Below are positions 7,713-14,804 of a DNA stretch of 24,178 nt, one piece after another. A program made the position numbers and the translations under genes. Within the stretch, counting starts at the first letter, position 1. The number at the start of each line of letters is the position of its first letter. This stretch comes from a virus, in IMG/VR virus record IMGVR_UViG_3300042507_001612, positions 1 to 24,178 of that record. One strand, 5' to 3'. The notes under the pieces were generated by a model that did no database searches, had not been told where the DNA came from, and worked only from the letters and a program-made list of their open reading frames with translations.

Positions 7713-8723
7713 TTATTTGATTAAACCAGCTAACTTCTTAAATCTTTCAGCTACTGCGTCACCTTCAGATAAAATCTTTCTTGGTGCTGCGGTTGACTTC
7801 ATAGGTTTAGAAGCGAGTGATTCTTTGACAACTGTTTTCTTTTTTCTAGCAACATTTAAGTTTTCACCTAATGTAGCAAATACTAATTTTACTTCTCTCA
7901 AGTTTGAAGCTCTATCGAAATTTTCGATAACTTTAACTTTTTGAGATTCATTCAAATCGAAAGTTCTGAACAACTTGTTAGTGTAAAGAAGTTTTGCGTT
8001 AAGTAAGTTTACTTCGTTGATGGTTTTTCTCATAGACTGAATAGTCTTATAAGCTTCTTCCAATTCTTCTTTGTAGCCTTCAGTAGCGTCTTCTTCTTCT
8101 TCGGTCATCTCTTCTTCATCTTCACCTTCCATTTCTTTCAATGTGCGGATAATTTCGTTGATGTCAAGTTCTTCTTCATCTTCTTCAGATGTCATTTCAT
8201 CTTCCATTTCATCTTCTTCAGATGTCATTTCATCTTCCATTTCATCTTCTTCGGTCATTTCATCGTCTGAAGCCATTGCGTCTTCTAACTCTCTGATTAC
8301 TGCTTCAAGGTCAAGGTCATCTTCTTCGGTATCTTCTTCTTCGTTACCTGTTAAGTCGTACTCTTCACCATCACCAGAATCAGCAGCCATGTCCATTTCT
8401 TCTTCAGCATCCATTCGGTCTTCGCCAGAATACATTCCGTCCTCTTCTTCAGCCAAGTCTGTATCATTTTCAATATCAGATGAATCGTTAGCATCAGCAG
8501 ATGGTTCAGCGTTGTCGCCTGTACCTAATTCTGATGAATCTAATTCTTCTTCCATTGAATCTTCATCCTCATCTTCTAGCTCTTCAGCTAACTTGTGGGA
8601 TAACATTGATTGAATTCGAGGAGCAAATGCCTCTTCTAAAGCCAACCGAGCGTTAGCTAAAGCAGTCTCTTTGACAGCTTTTGCATCAGCGATAGCTTCT
8701 TTGAGCAAATTTGATTTTGCCAT
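7713..8723 (-). CDS. 22: Prohead core scaffolding protein, T4 gp22-like
   Basis: The product has 336 aa, with TAGGAG upstream of ATG 8723. The N-terminus MAKSNLLKEAIADAKAVKET is helical. Residues 50-215 are extremely acidic (Glu/Asp/Met/Ser), including an 11-aa tandem duplication (DEMTSEEDEME). Residues 215-336 are a coiled-coil to basic region (YKEELEEAYKTIQSMRKTIN, then KKKTVVKES). Its position just before the capsid gene, its charge pattern and its helical C-terminus are those of the T4 core scaffold. Possible protease sites are LKE|A (residue 9), LDINE|I and ILSE|G near the C-terminus. T4 gp22 is degraded during maturation, and these sites would fit. The acidic insert is longer than in T4 gp22 (269 aa). 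Confidence 0.85.
   Translation of the reverse strand: MAKSNLLKEAIADAKAVKETALANARLALEEAFAPRIQSMLSHKLAEELEDEDEDSMEEELDSSELGTGDNAEPSADANDSSDIENDTDLAEEEDGMYSGEDRMDAEEEMDMAADSGDGEEYDLTGNEEEDTEEDDLDLEAVIRELEDAMASDDEMTEEDEMEDEMTSEEDEMEDEMTSEEDEEELDINEIIRTLKEMEGEDEEEMTEEEEDATEGYKEELEEAYKTIQSMRKTINEVNLLNAKLLYTNKLFRTFDLNESQKVKVIENFDRASNLREVKLVFATLGENLNVARKKKTVVKESLASKPMKSTAAPRKILSEGDAVAERFKKLAGLIK
8177..8264 (-). repeat. 33-nt tandem repeat in scaffold gene
   Basis: Two identical 33-nt copies (8177-8209 and 8210-8242) and a shortened third (8243-8264) encode the acidic 11-residue unit. The DNA identity indicates recent slippage-type duplication, which keeps the frame. Confidence 0.85.
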
Positions 8724-8754
8724 TTTAAACTCCTAAATTATTATTTGGGGTAGT

Positions 8755-8834
8755 AAGGTTATTCGTGAACCTTAATAGTATAATTTTAAATAAAGTTATA
8801 GCCCATTAGGGGGCTACATTTTTAGTAATAAATA
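8755..8834 (-). promoter_or_regulatory. Scaffold gene leader with promoter-like motif and two hairpins
   Basis: The 147-nt gap between S21 and the scaffold gene starts with TATTTATT (8827-8834), 103 nt before ATG 8723. Two hairpins follow: TAGCCC with GGGCTA (8799-8816) and AAGGTT with AACCTT (8755-8773). Neither has a T-run, so they are more likely leader or mRNA-stability structures than terminators. Separate transcription of the highly expressed scaffold and capsid genes would make sense. Confidence 0.4.
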
Positions 8835-8870
8835 TGGGAACTTTTATTGAAACAATAAAGTGTTTACCAT

Positions 8871-9122
8871 TTATTCTTGTTGTTGGCGACGCGTCCACTC
8901 TGCACGGAGTGCTTGATTTCGTAGCTCTCTTTTTTTCGTGGTAGGTTTTGTATACTCACGATTTTCTTTAATCCATTCAATTTTACCATTGTCTTTCATA
9001 TTCCGTTTCCAGAATCGTAAAGCGGCTTCTATATTATTATTTACTACCCTTACAGCGTTGGGCCTTCCAATAATAATCATATCGGTTTTTCTAACCTTTT
9101 TGTGTTTTTTGTTTTCTTCCAT
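8871..9122 (-). CDS. rpsU: Ribosomal protein bS21 homologue
   Basis: The product has 83 aa. From residue 20 the sequence follows the bS21 pattern: NAVRVVNNNIEAALRFWKRN, then a short spacer, REYTKPTTKKRELRNQA and a basic C-terminus RAEWTRRQQQE. The A-L-R-F-x-K-R helix start and the K-P-T/S turn followed by a basic helix are the family marks. An N-terminal basic extension of about 18 residues (KKHKKVRKTD) is unlike cellular S21. S21 is the commonest ribosomal protein reported in aquatic phages. It is thought to replace the host copy on the 30S subunit and bias initiation. It sits inside the head gene run, between a 51-aa gene and the scaffold, with its own promoter-like motif 19 nt before ATG. 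Confidence 0.8.
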   Translation of the reverse strand: MEENKKHKKVRKTDMIIIGRPNAVRVVNNNIEAALRFWKRNMKDNGKIEWIKENREYTKPTTKKRELRNQALRAEWTRRQQQE

Positions 9123-9141
9123 AACTTGTTTTTTATATTGT

Positions 9142-9149
9142 AATAAATA
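9142..9149 (-). promoter_or_regulatory. TATTTATT motif upstream of S21 gene
   Basis: Coding strand reads ATATTTATTAC, 19 nt before ATG 9122, in the short gap after the 51-aa gene. Confidence 0.4.
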
Positions 9150-9156
9150 TAATTTT

Positions 9157-9312
9157 TTAACTTAAATCATCAAGTCCATTTTTAAAATCAGAAAAAAGTT
9201 TTCCTAATCCTCTTTGAGCACTTGGGGATAACTTTTTAATTTGTGATAAGTTTTTCTTAATCATTTGAGAAAACTCAACTGATAGGTCTTGTAGAACTTT
9301 AGTGTCGTTCAT
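9157..9312 (-). CDS. Small hypothetical protein (51 aa)
   Basis: ATG 9312 overlaps the stop of the 819-aa gene as ATGA, and the frame ends at TAA 9157. The protein is a charged helical 51-mer, MNDTKVLQDLSVEFSQMIKK, then NLSQIKKLSPSAQRGLGKL and an acidic tail. No membrane segment or named domain is visible. The overlap implies translation coupled to the polyprotein-like gene, so it may be a head-assembly factor or extra internal protein. It fills a 186-nt stretch that would otherwise look empty. Confidence 0.7.
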   Translation of the reverse strand: MNDTKVLQDLSVEFSQMIKKNLSQIKKLSPSAQRGLGKLFSDFKNGLDDLS

Positions 9313-11768
9313 TTTACCTTTTCCTTTACAATCCGTTCGTTTACTGATTCATAGTAAAGGTTCATCATCATATCTTTAAGTTTTGGATTTTTAAAATCAC
9401 CTTTAAACTTCTCTAATGCTCGTCTTGCTTTTAATGCATTTGTGTTAGCAACTACAAAGTGTCCTGTCTTTTCACCACCCAATCTCTTAGCCATTGATAT
9501 GGCTTGTATTTTTGGACCAACACCTTTTTGATTTCCCATAGGGTCAATCACAGTATATTTTTCTTCGTTTACTGATTCACCTAGCTTATCACTTTTAACC
9601 ATGTTGATAAATGATTTGATATCATCTTTAAGATATTTAGAAGTTTTTGTTAGTTTACCAACTTTTTTTCCATTTTTTGATATTATCATATCTTTTTCAG
9701 TTGGGGCTTCAATTAAATCATAACCACCAAAACTTGCCAATACCTTAAATTTAGCTTCGTTTACTGATTCAACTGATTCCTTTACATACTTCATAGATGA
9801 GTTAGAACCATCGGTAAAAAATACATTATCACCATCAATCATTTTTACTTTTCGTTTGAATGGTCCTTTTTTACCTAAAGCTGATTCCCAATGAGGGTTA
9901 TCAACTTTAACCATTTTACCAACTGCGATTTCTTCGTTTAGTGATTCGGTCAGTTTAAAGTAAAAATATTTTCTCATATATTCTAATGACTTTATGATAT
10001 CTTGTAATTCTCTTTTACCCTTTGGTCCAAGTTCTTCATCTCTCAAATATGCACTTAAAACTGCGTATGCACCATTTACAAACTGATATGGGTTTTCAGC
10101 TTTTACAGTATACCCAGCTTCGTTTACTGATTCACCAATTGATGTTACTTTCCAATATAATCCTTTAGTTTTTTCAGATGGTGATAATCTTCTATTGAGA
10201 GTTTCAACCTCTTTTTCAGCTTCTCTATAAGTTCTATCCAAAGATAAAGTCTTTATAAATTTGTTTGTGTTTGGGTCTACTAATGATAGTTTTACCCCTT
10301 CGTTTACTGATTCAAGTTTTAAATTTCTTTGTGCATTAACTAATCCATTAATAATAGATTTTAAACCACCTTTAACTCCATCAGTATCTTTAGCTTGAAC
10401 TCTTTTATCCAAAATTTTGGTGTTCATCTTTAAGAAGTTGATGATTGCGTTTTCAACAGCGTTCCACTTGATTTCTTCTTCGTTTAATTTTCCTTCCATT
10501 ATACCCACTGCAATATCACCAACCACAAAATCAGGTTTAGATGCATATTTCTTATTTACAATAGCAACTTTGTTATTTGGAGTTGGTTGTATAATGTAAA
10601 TTGGTAATGGTTCGGTAGCAAAAGTATATTTCATACCTAATTTCTTTAACTCACTACCCACACTCATAAATGAAGATGCTGCTTCCACTGCACCTTTAAT
10701 TTTATCCATATCAGTAGAAGAAACACCTTCGTTTACTGATTCTTTTATAGAATATTTCATATGAGATGGTGCTGATTTTTCTAATGCCTTCATAGCAATT
10801 AACAAATCACCCTTTCCTTTTCCAGATAACACTTCATACTTTTCACCTGTCTTTTCATTATGAACAAATACTTTAGCTTCGTTTACCGATTCATTGGTTA
10901 CTTTAACACCCCTAACACCTGCCCAATCAGTTTTGTCAAGAATCATTGTGGAGTGGTTGTTTAATGATTTTGCAAACTTTTCAGCATCTTCTCTACTTTT
11001 ATATCCTGCTGCTTGTGGTTTTGAAAACTTACCATCTTTTTTTTGATATAAAACATAAAATAAATTAGAATCTCTTTCTTCGTTTACTGATTCATCTGCT
11101 TTTTTACCAGCTCTTAAATCAGCCAAGTCATCAGCTTCAATGTCACCATCACTATCAACATCCAACTCTTTTTGTTTGCCTGTTAATTCTTCGTTTCGTT
11201 TGATTAAAGATGTTAGCTTCATAGACTCATTAGCGAACTCGTCTGCGTTCTTCTTGTCTTCAGCGTCTACACCGGTTACTTTATAGGATTTACCATCAAC
11301 TTCAAATGAATCATCACCATTAGCGATAGCTTTTGCTCTTTCAGCACCAAACTCATTACCTTCTTTGATTTCGTAGTATTTACCAAGAACCTCACCGATT
11401 TCATCGTAAGATGATTCTAATCTTTGTTGTAAGGTAGATACCTCTTTGATTGTGTTTGAGAAAACCTTGAATGATTCGTTCATAGATTTCATATGTCTCT
11501 GAACAGTTACTCTATCAAACCAATCACCAGTTTCTTTTAAGGTAAGGTTATTTGCGTTTTCAACAATACCTTTGATTGAATCATGGATTTCTGAAATATT
11601 ACCTTTGTGTGAAATCATTTCACCTAATTGGCGGTAAGCAGCAACAGCCTCAACAAATGCACGCTTTTCTTCTTTGGTCATTCCTTGACCTTCTTCATCT
11701 TCGCCTACATTCATCCTACGATAATCTAAATGTTGTGATTCTTTAAGTAATTGTGTTAACTTTTTCAT
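9309..11768 (-). CDS. Multidomain protein with ten S-V-N-E-type junctions, probable internal-head polyprotein
   Basis: The product has 819 aa, with AAGGATAG before ATG 11768. The N-terminus, MKKLTQLLKES, resembles a capsid-targeting peptide. Residues 1-200 are largely helical. An EF-hand or dockerin-like loop, DVDSDGDIEADDLADL, starts at 203. Junction pentapeptides end at residues 230, 297, 347, 430 (GKLNE), 490, 550, 612 (ESLNE), 671, 735 and 811. Between them lie small dissimilar segments of 50-83 aa, most beginning with a short beta-strand and ending in a helix (FYVLYQKKDGKFSKP, AKVFVHNEKTGEKYEV, EKYTVIDPMGNQKGVG). The junctions fit a gp21-type V-x-E|A/G/E rule, and the protease gene is about 0.9 kb upstream. 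The inference is a precursor cut into about ten proteins packaged in the head. Alternatively E-S-V-N-E is only a linker within one long core protein. No segment has a recognisable enzyme. Confidence 0.8.
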   Translation of the reverse strand: MKKLTQLLKESQHLDYRRMNVGEDEEGQGMTKEEKRAFVEAVAAYRQLGEMISHKGNISEIHDSIKGIVENANNLTLKETGDWFDRVTVQRHMKSMNESFKVFSNTIKEVSTLQQRLESSYDEIGEVLGKYYEIKEGNEFGAERAKAIANGDDSFEVDGKSYKVTGVDAEDKKNADEFANESMKLTSLIKRNEELTGKQKELDVDSDGDIEADDLADLRAGKKADESVNEERDSNLFYVLYQKKDGKFSKPQAAGYKSREDAEKFAKSLNNHSTMILDKTDWAGVRGVKVTNESVNEAKVFVHNEKTGEKYEVLSGKGKGDLLIAMKALEKSAPSHMKYSIKESVNEGVSSTDMDKIKGAVEAASSFMSVGSELKKLGMKYTFATEPLPIYIIQPTPNNKVAIVNKKYASKPDFVVGDIAVGIMEGKLNEEEIKWNAVENAIINFLKMNTKILDKRVQAKDTDGVKGGLKSIINGLVNAQRNLKLESVNEGVKLSLVDPNTNKFIKTLSLDRTYREAEKEVETLNRRLSPSEKTKGLYWKVTSIGESVNEAGYTVKAENPYQFVNGAYAVLSAYLRDEELGPKGKRELQDIIKSLEYMRKYFYFKLTESLNEEIAVGKMVKVDNPHWESALGKKGPFKRKVKMIDGDNVFFTDGSNSSMKYVKESVESVNEAKFKVLASFGGYDLIEAPTEKDMIISKNGKKVGKLTKTSKYLKDDIKSFINMVKSDKLGESVNEEKYTVIDPMGNQKGVGPKIQAISMAKRLGGEKTGHFVVANTNALKARRALEKFKGDFKNPKLKDMMMNLYYESVNERIVKEKVK
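9336..11093 (-). repeat. Ten interspersed copies of a 15-nt coding repeat (E-S-V-N-E)
   Basis: Coding-strand GAATCAGTAAACGAA or a close variant occurs in frame at 9336-9350, 9564-9578, 9756-9770, 9933-9947 (ESLNE), 10119-10133, 10299-10313, 10479-10493 (GKLNE), 10728-10742, 10878-10892 and 11079-11093. Seven copies are identical at the DNA level, including third codon positions, while the DNA between them is unrelated. Spacing is about 150-250 nt. Confidence 0.95.
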
Positions 11769-11779
11769 TTTAGCTATCC

Positions 11780-12631
11780 TTATTTTTTACCTTCAACAAG
11801 TTTTTCAATTTTTTCACCCATTGGTCTACCAATAGTCATTGATACATAAAATCCAATTGCGTCTACGATGTCTTTACCATCCCATTTTGCAAGAGCCGCA
11901 ATGTTTGGACCTAACTCATATTCATACATTTGTATAAGGTCCTTCTCCGCCATTGGGTCACCTTCGTATTTTGCTCTTGGAAAAAGTGATGGAACCTTCC
12001 TTGATGTTGAATGGAAGTTAGCATCAGTTAATGCACCCTGTAAAATGTACATTATTGCAAATTGGTGATTTGGACCACCTTTTCTTAAATCACCAAGTTC
12101 ACGTTCTAACATTTTGTTAACTTTTACATTTAACTGGCGGTCCATTTCATTTAATTTACCTTCGTTCATACCACTACCATATTCGTGGTAGTTTGAAGAT
12201 GCTTGTGAAATATATTCATCAGCCATAGTAATGTAACTCTGAATCCAAGCTGGAATATCTTTTTCCATCTCACCCATTTTTTGCTTCAATTCAGTAGCGT
12301 ACTTGATAATTGAATCTAATGAGTTTTGAGACATTTTCACTTCGTGGTCTTGTTCTTCGTTTACTGATTCAGAAAACATTTTAATCATTTTCCTTTGGAT
12401 AGGATTATTAGGTTTACCTACAAGTGCAGTTACAAAATCCATTTTACCATCTAGCTTACTTTTTTTAAGAAATTGGTATAATTTTTCAATATTCAACTCG
12501 TTAGTATCAACGAATTTTTGAACTGCATCGGCTCTTGTTGCAGTTAATGAAGCAATCGCTACTGCGAATTTGCTAATACCAGCATTAGTATATTTACTAA
12601 CATCTTCTTTTAATAATGACATCATTTTCAT
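11780..12631 (-). CDS. Head-region protein with S-V-N-E-type junctions
   Basis: The product has 283 aa. ATG 12631 overlaps the protease stop (ATGA), so translation is probably coupled. The N-terminus MKMMSLLKED matches the short L-L-K-E start of neighbouring head proteins. An ESVNE junction lies at residues 88-92, and GMNE|G and GKLNE|M near 153-160 look like further protease sites. These would divide it into a helical N-terminal piece, a middle helical piece (QNSLDSIIKYATELKQKMGE) and a C-terminal domain of about 120 aa (NHQFAIMYILQGALTDANFH). The function is unknown. By position between gp21 and the large polyprotein-like gene it is a candidate internal or core head protein. Confidence 0.75.
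   Translation of the reverse strand: MKMMSLLKEDVSKYTNAGISKFAVAIASLTATRADAVQKFVDTNELNIEKLYQFLKKSKLDGKMDFVTALVGKPNNPIQRKMIKMFSESVNEEQDHEVKMSQNSLDSIIKYATELKQKMGEMEKDIPAWIQSYITMADEYISQASSNYHEYGSGMNEGKLNEMDRQLNVKVNKMLERELGDLRKGGPNHQFAIMYILQGALTDANFHSTSRKVPSLFPRAKYEGDPMAEKDLIQMYEYELGPNIAALAKWDGKDIVDAIGFYVSMTIGRPMGEKIEKLVEGKK
12356..12370 (-). repeat. E-S-V-N-E coding repeat in 283-aa gene
   Basis: GAATCAGTAAACGAA on the coding strand is identical to the commonest copy in the 819-aa gene, followed by Glu-Gln. Confidence 0.9.
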
Positions 12632-13269
12632 TTTATATCTCCAAAATCACACTCACAATATCCACCCACTTCGCAGATGATATCTCTCATAAGTGTATTA
12701 ACCTTATTATAATTAGTTTGTTTTCTTTGAAGTGATTCATTAATAACCCCTTCATTTGTAGGTTTCATAAAAGCACCATGCGTTGATGGGTTAGAAACAA
12801 AGTCCCAACATATTAATTCAAAATCAGTTTCAACGGCAACTGTACCATCTTCTTTGATTTGCTTAACTGAACCCATGCCCCTTGAAGAAATACCCACAGT
12901 ACAACCAGCGTTGATTATTTCTTGCAAAATTCTACCAGTAGGCGTGTTTAAAATTTCAACTTGACCCATTACATCATCACCTTTCCAGTAAACATCACGA
13001 ATAATGTGAGATGTATTTTTTAGTTCAACCACAGACGATTCAGGATGGTCTAATTCACCATACGCCCTGTTTTCTCTGATTTCTCTACCTTTATACTTTT
13101 CAATTTCACGTTCAAGGATATTTTTTGGATAAACCCTACCATTTTGATTTGTTGAGTTGGCTCTTTGTAATACACCCGTTACAAGAAATCTACCATTTTT
13201 ATTAAGTGATTCTTTTAAGATTTGAGGTGTAATCTCAAATAAACTAACATCAATGAGTAATTGCTTCAT
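12628..13269 (-). CDS. 21: Prohead core protease, T4 gp21-like
   Basis: The product has 213 aa; T4 gp21 has 212. The segment GRVYPKNILEREIEKYKG (44-61), GELDHP with the likely catalytic His75, and GISSRGMGSV with the likely catalytic Ser (128/129) mark the phage prohead serine protease family, which shares a fold with herpesvirus assemblins. DFELICWDFVSNPSTHGAFM (149-168) completes the domain. The C-terminus carries PTNE|G and VINE|S, which look like self-processing sites of the same x-N-E type as the junctions in neighbouring proteins. The start ATG 13269 overlaps the stop of the 46-aa gene (TAATG). The role is to cleave scaffold, capsid and internal proteins inside the prohead before DNA packaging. 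Confidence 0.93.
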   Translation of the reverse strand: MKQLLIDVSLFEITPQILKESLNKNGRFLVTGVLQRANSTNQNGRVYPKNILEREIEKYKGREIRENRAYGELDHPESSVVELKNTSHIIRDVYWKGDDVMGQVEILNTPTGRILQEIINAGCTVGISSRGMGSVKQIKEDGTVAVETDFELICWDFVSNPSTHGAFMKPTNEGVINESLQRKQTNYNKVNTLMRDIICEVGGYCECDFGDIK

Positions 13270-13409
13270 TATTTTTCCCAGATTTGTTTTTTGCGGTAAA
13301 GGTCAAGAAACACTTTAGCTAATTCTTTACGAATTAACAATCTGATTTGAGAGATATCATCTATCTCCAAAGCTTCATTAACTTGATTCTTTTCACATCC
13401 GCAAGACAT
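13269..13409 (-). CDS. Small hypothetical protein (46 aa) with SCGC motif
   Basis: ATG 13409 lies 1 nt after the TAA of the 169-aa gene, and its own TAA overlaps the protease ATG (TAATG). The frame therefore fits exactly between two real genes. The product starts MSCGCEKNQVNEALEIDDIS and ends in a basic helix (RLLIRKELAKVFLDLYRKKQ). The Cys-Gly-Cys start could bind metal or form a disulphide. Q-V-N-E|A at residue 12 matches the junction motif of the polyprotein-like genes. No family is recognised. A T4-like gp67/68-type small core protein is possible by position only. Confidence 0.75.
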   Translation of the reverse strand: MSCGCEKNQVNEALEIDDISQIRLLIRKELAKVFLDLYRKKQIWEK

Positions 13410-13410
13410 A

Positions 13411-13920
13411 TTACGACCCTAGCTCTTTAATCTTACGAGAAATTTTTAACATTCGTTCAGAAATCTTACCAAATCTAATTTTTGTAGATTCCCAATACTG
13501 ACCTTGACTTAATCCCATTTCGGTTTTAAGTTTGGTATTTTGATTTACCAATTGTTCTACTTCGTAAAGTTTACGGTTGATTTCTTTAATAGCAATGTTT
13601 ACTTTTTTCGTTGCAGACATTGACTCATCTTTTCTATAAGCACGGTAGGTTGCTTCAATCAAATTTTCTAATTGAGAATCTATCTTTAATACTGATTCAA
13701 AATGTTTATTTGATTTTTTTGATTTTTTATATCCCAATACCTCAATGTGGTCATCATCCATATCATCTTCACTTTTAGCAAAAGCGTATGGTGTTCTTGG
13801 GGGGCCTGCCCCACCATCAAGGTTTGCAGTTACATTTGCCTCATCCAACTCATCTTCTTCTTGTTGAATTTCAAGTTCATTAAACTTATCTTCAAGTTCT
13901 TTTAGTAAGTATCTACTCAT
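13411..13920 (-). CDS. Conserved phage head-region protein of unknown function
   Basis: The product has 169 aa, and ATG 13920 overlaps the upstream stop as ATGA. It begins MSRYLLKELEDKFNELEIQQ, with the L-L-K-E pattern of neighbouring head proteins, followed by an acidic stretch. The segment ELDEANVTANLDGGAGPPRT then PYAF (residues 24-47) resembles a short Gly/Pro motif I recall from other T4-like aquatic phages. ELDE|A is a plausible protease site. Residues 70-169 are predicted coiled coil (LENLIEATYRAYRK, then KKVNIAIKEINRKLYEVEQL). It lies between portal and protease, where T4 carries its small core genes 67 and 68, but no homology to those can be shown. Confidence 0.75.
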   Translation of the reverse strand: MSRYLLKELEDKFNELEIQQEEDELDEANVTANLDGGAGPPRTPYAFAKSEDDMDDDHIEVLGYKKSKKSNKHFESVLKIDSQLENLIEATYRAYRKDESMSATKKVNIAIKEINRKLYEVEQLVNQNTKLKTEMGLSQGQYWESTKIRFGKISERMLKISRKIKELGS

Positions 13921-14756
13921 TTTAGTTTCCTCACCTCTTCAAGCAATTCGTGGTATCTTAATAAGGAAAGAACCTGTGTTTCGCTGATTATCTTTGATGT
14001 TGCAATGTTTTCCATTAAATTAATGGTTTCATTTAACTTAATAGATACAACCTTATCTGATACTTTTACTTTACCAAATGCGGTCTTTAATTTTTTAACC
14101 TCGGAAATAACATATTTTCTTAATTTTTCTGAATTATCAATGTTATTGATGTATGTTCTTAATACATTCTTTTGTTCCAAAGTTAAACTTGAATACTTTT
14201 CGTTAAACGAATCAACCAAGAATTTGTAAGCCAATAAACGAACTTCTTTTGGTTGGGTTGTGTATTCTTCGTTAATTTTTTCTTCTATCAATTGCTCTTT
14301 TTTGGTAATAATACTTTCAAAAATAGTATTCTTACAATCAACCCATTCTTTTGGAGAATTTTCTTGTTTATATTCAAACAATTTATAGGTTGATGCTAAT
14401 TCTTTGTAATTGTTTACACGATATTTAAAAAAGTCATCAATCTTATATGATTCTTTGATAGATTTAATAAGATTATATTTTTGTCTACGGAGAAGTGATT
14501 CGTTTAAATTTCTTCTTTGCTCTAAAATAATATTAACAAATTCTTGAGCTTTGTATTGAGTGTCAAATGTTTCTTTTTGAAGCGTTTGATAAAAATTTAA
14601 TTCTTTAGTTAGTTCAGTTCCTTTTTTAAAGTGGAACTTTATAATTTCAAGCGCCAATGAGTTTTTGCCACCCAATGTATCAGCAGCAATTTGTCTCACC
14701 AGTAGCTCAAATAAAATACCTGTATTTTTGAACTTACTATGTTTTAGTTTACCCAT
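13917..14756 (-). CDS. Conserved head-region protein of unknown function
   Basis: The product has 279 aa, starting MGKLKHSKFKNTGILFELLV. It is Lys/Glu/Leu-rich and almost entirely helical, with no Gly/Pro-rich linkers, no signal peptide and one Cys. The first 50 residues (TGILFELLVRQIAADTLGGK) look well conserved in similar phages from memory, but I cannot name a family. It follows the portal and precedes the protease cluster with an ATGA overlap, so a role in prohead assembly or portal-core contact is likely. A promoter-like motif lies 24-35 nt upstream. Confidence 0.7.
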   Translation of the reverse strand: MGKLKHSKFKNTGILFELLVRQIAADTLGGKNSLALEIIKFHFKKGTELTKELNFYQTLQKETFDTQYKAQEFVNIILEQRRNLNESLLRRQKYNLIKSIKESYKIDDFFKYRVNNYKELASTYKLFEYKQENSPKEWVDCKNTIFESIITKKEQLIEEKINEEYTTQPKEVRLLAYKFLVDSFNEKYSSLTLEQKNVLRTYINNIDNSEKLRKYVISEVKKLKTAFGKVKVSDKVVSIKLNETINLMENIATSKIISETQVLSLLRYHELLEEVRKLK

Positions 14757-14780
14757 TTCAAACCTTTTATTTGACTTTCT

Positions 14781-14792
14781 AATAAATAAATA
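14781..14792 (-). promoter_or_regulatory. Overlapping TATTTATT motifs downstream of portal gene
   Basis: Coding strand reads GATATTTATTTATTAG, two overlapping copies (14785-14792 and 14781-14788), about 24 nt before ATG 14756. Confidence 0.4.
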
Positions 14793-14804
14793 TCGTATTG
14801 TAGG

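Noticed and set aside
8143-8613. Plus-strand Ser-rich 156-aa ORF
   Set aside because: Poly-Ser arises from reading the complement of Glu/Asp codons of the scaffold gene; no ribosome-binding site and no other plus-strand genes.
9336-11093. CRISPR array or intergenic repeat array
   Set aside because: The regularly spaced 15-nt repeats are in frame within one long gene and encode a constant peptide; repeat length and spacers of 150-250 nt do not fit CRISPR.
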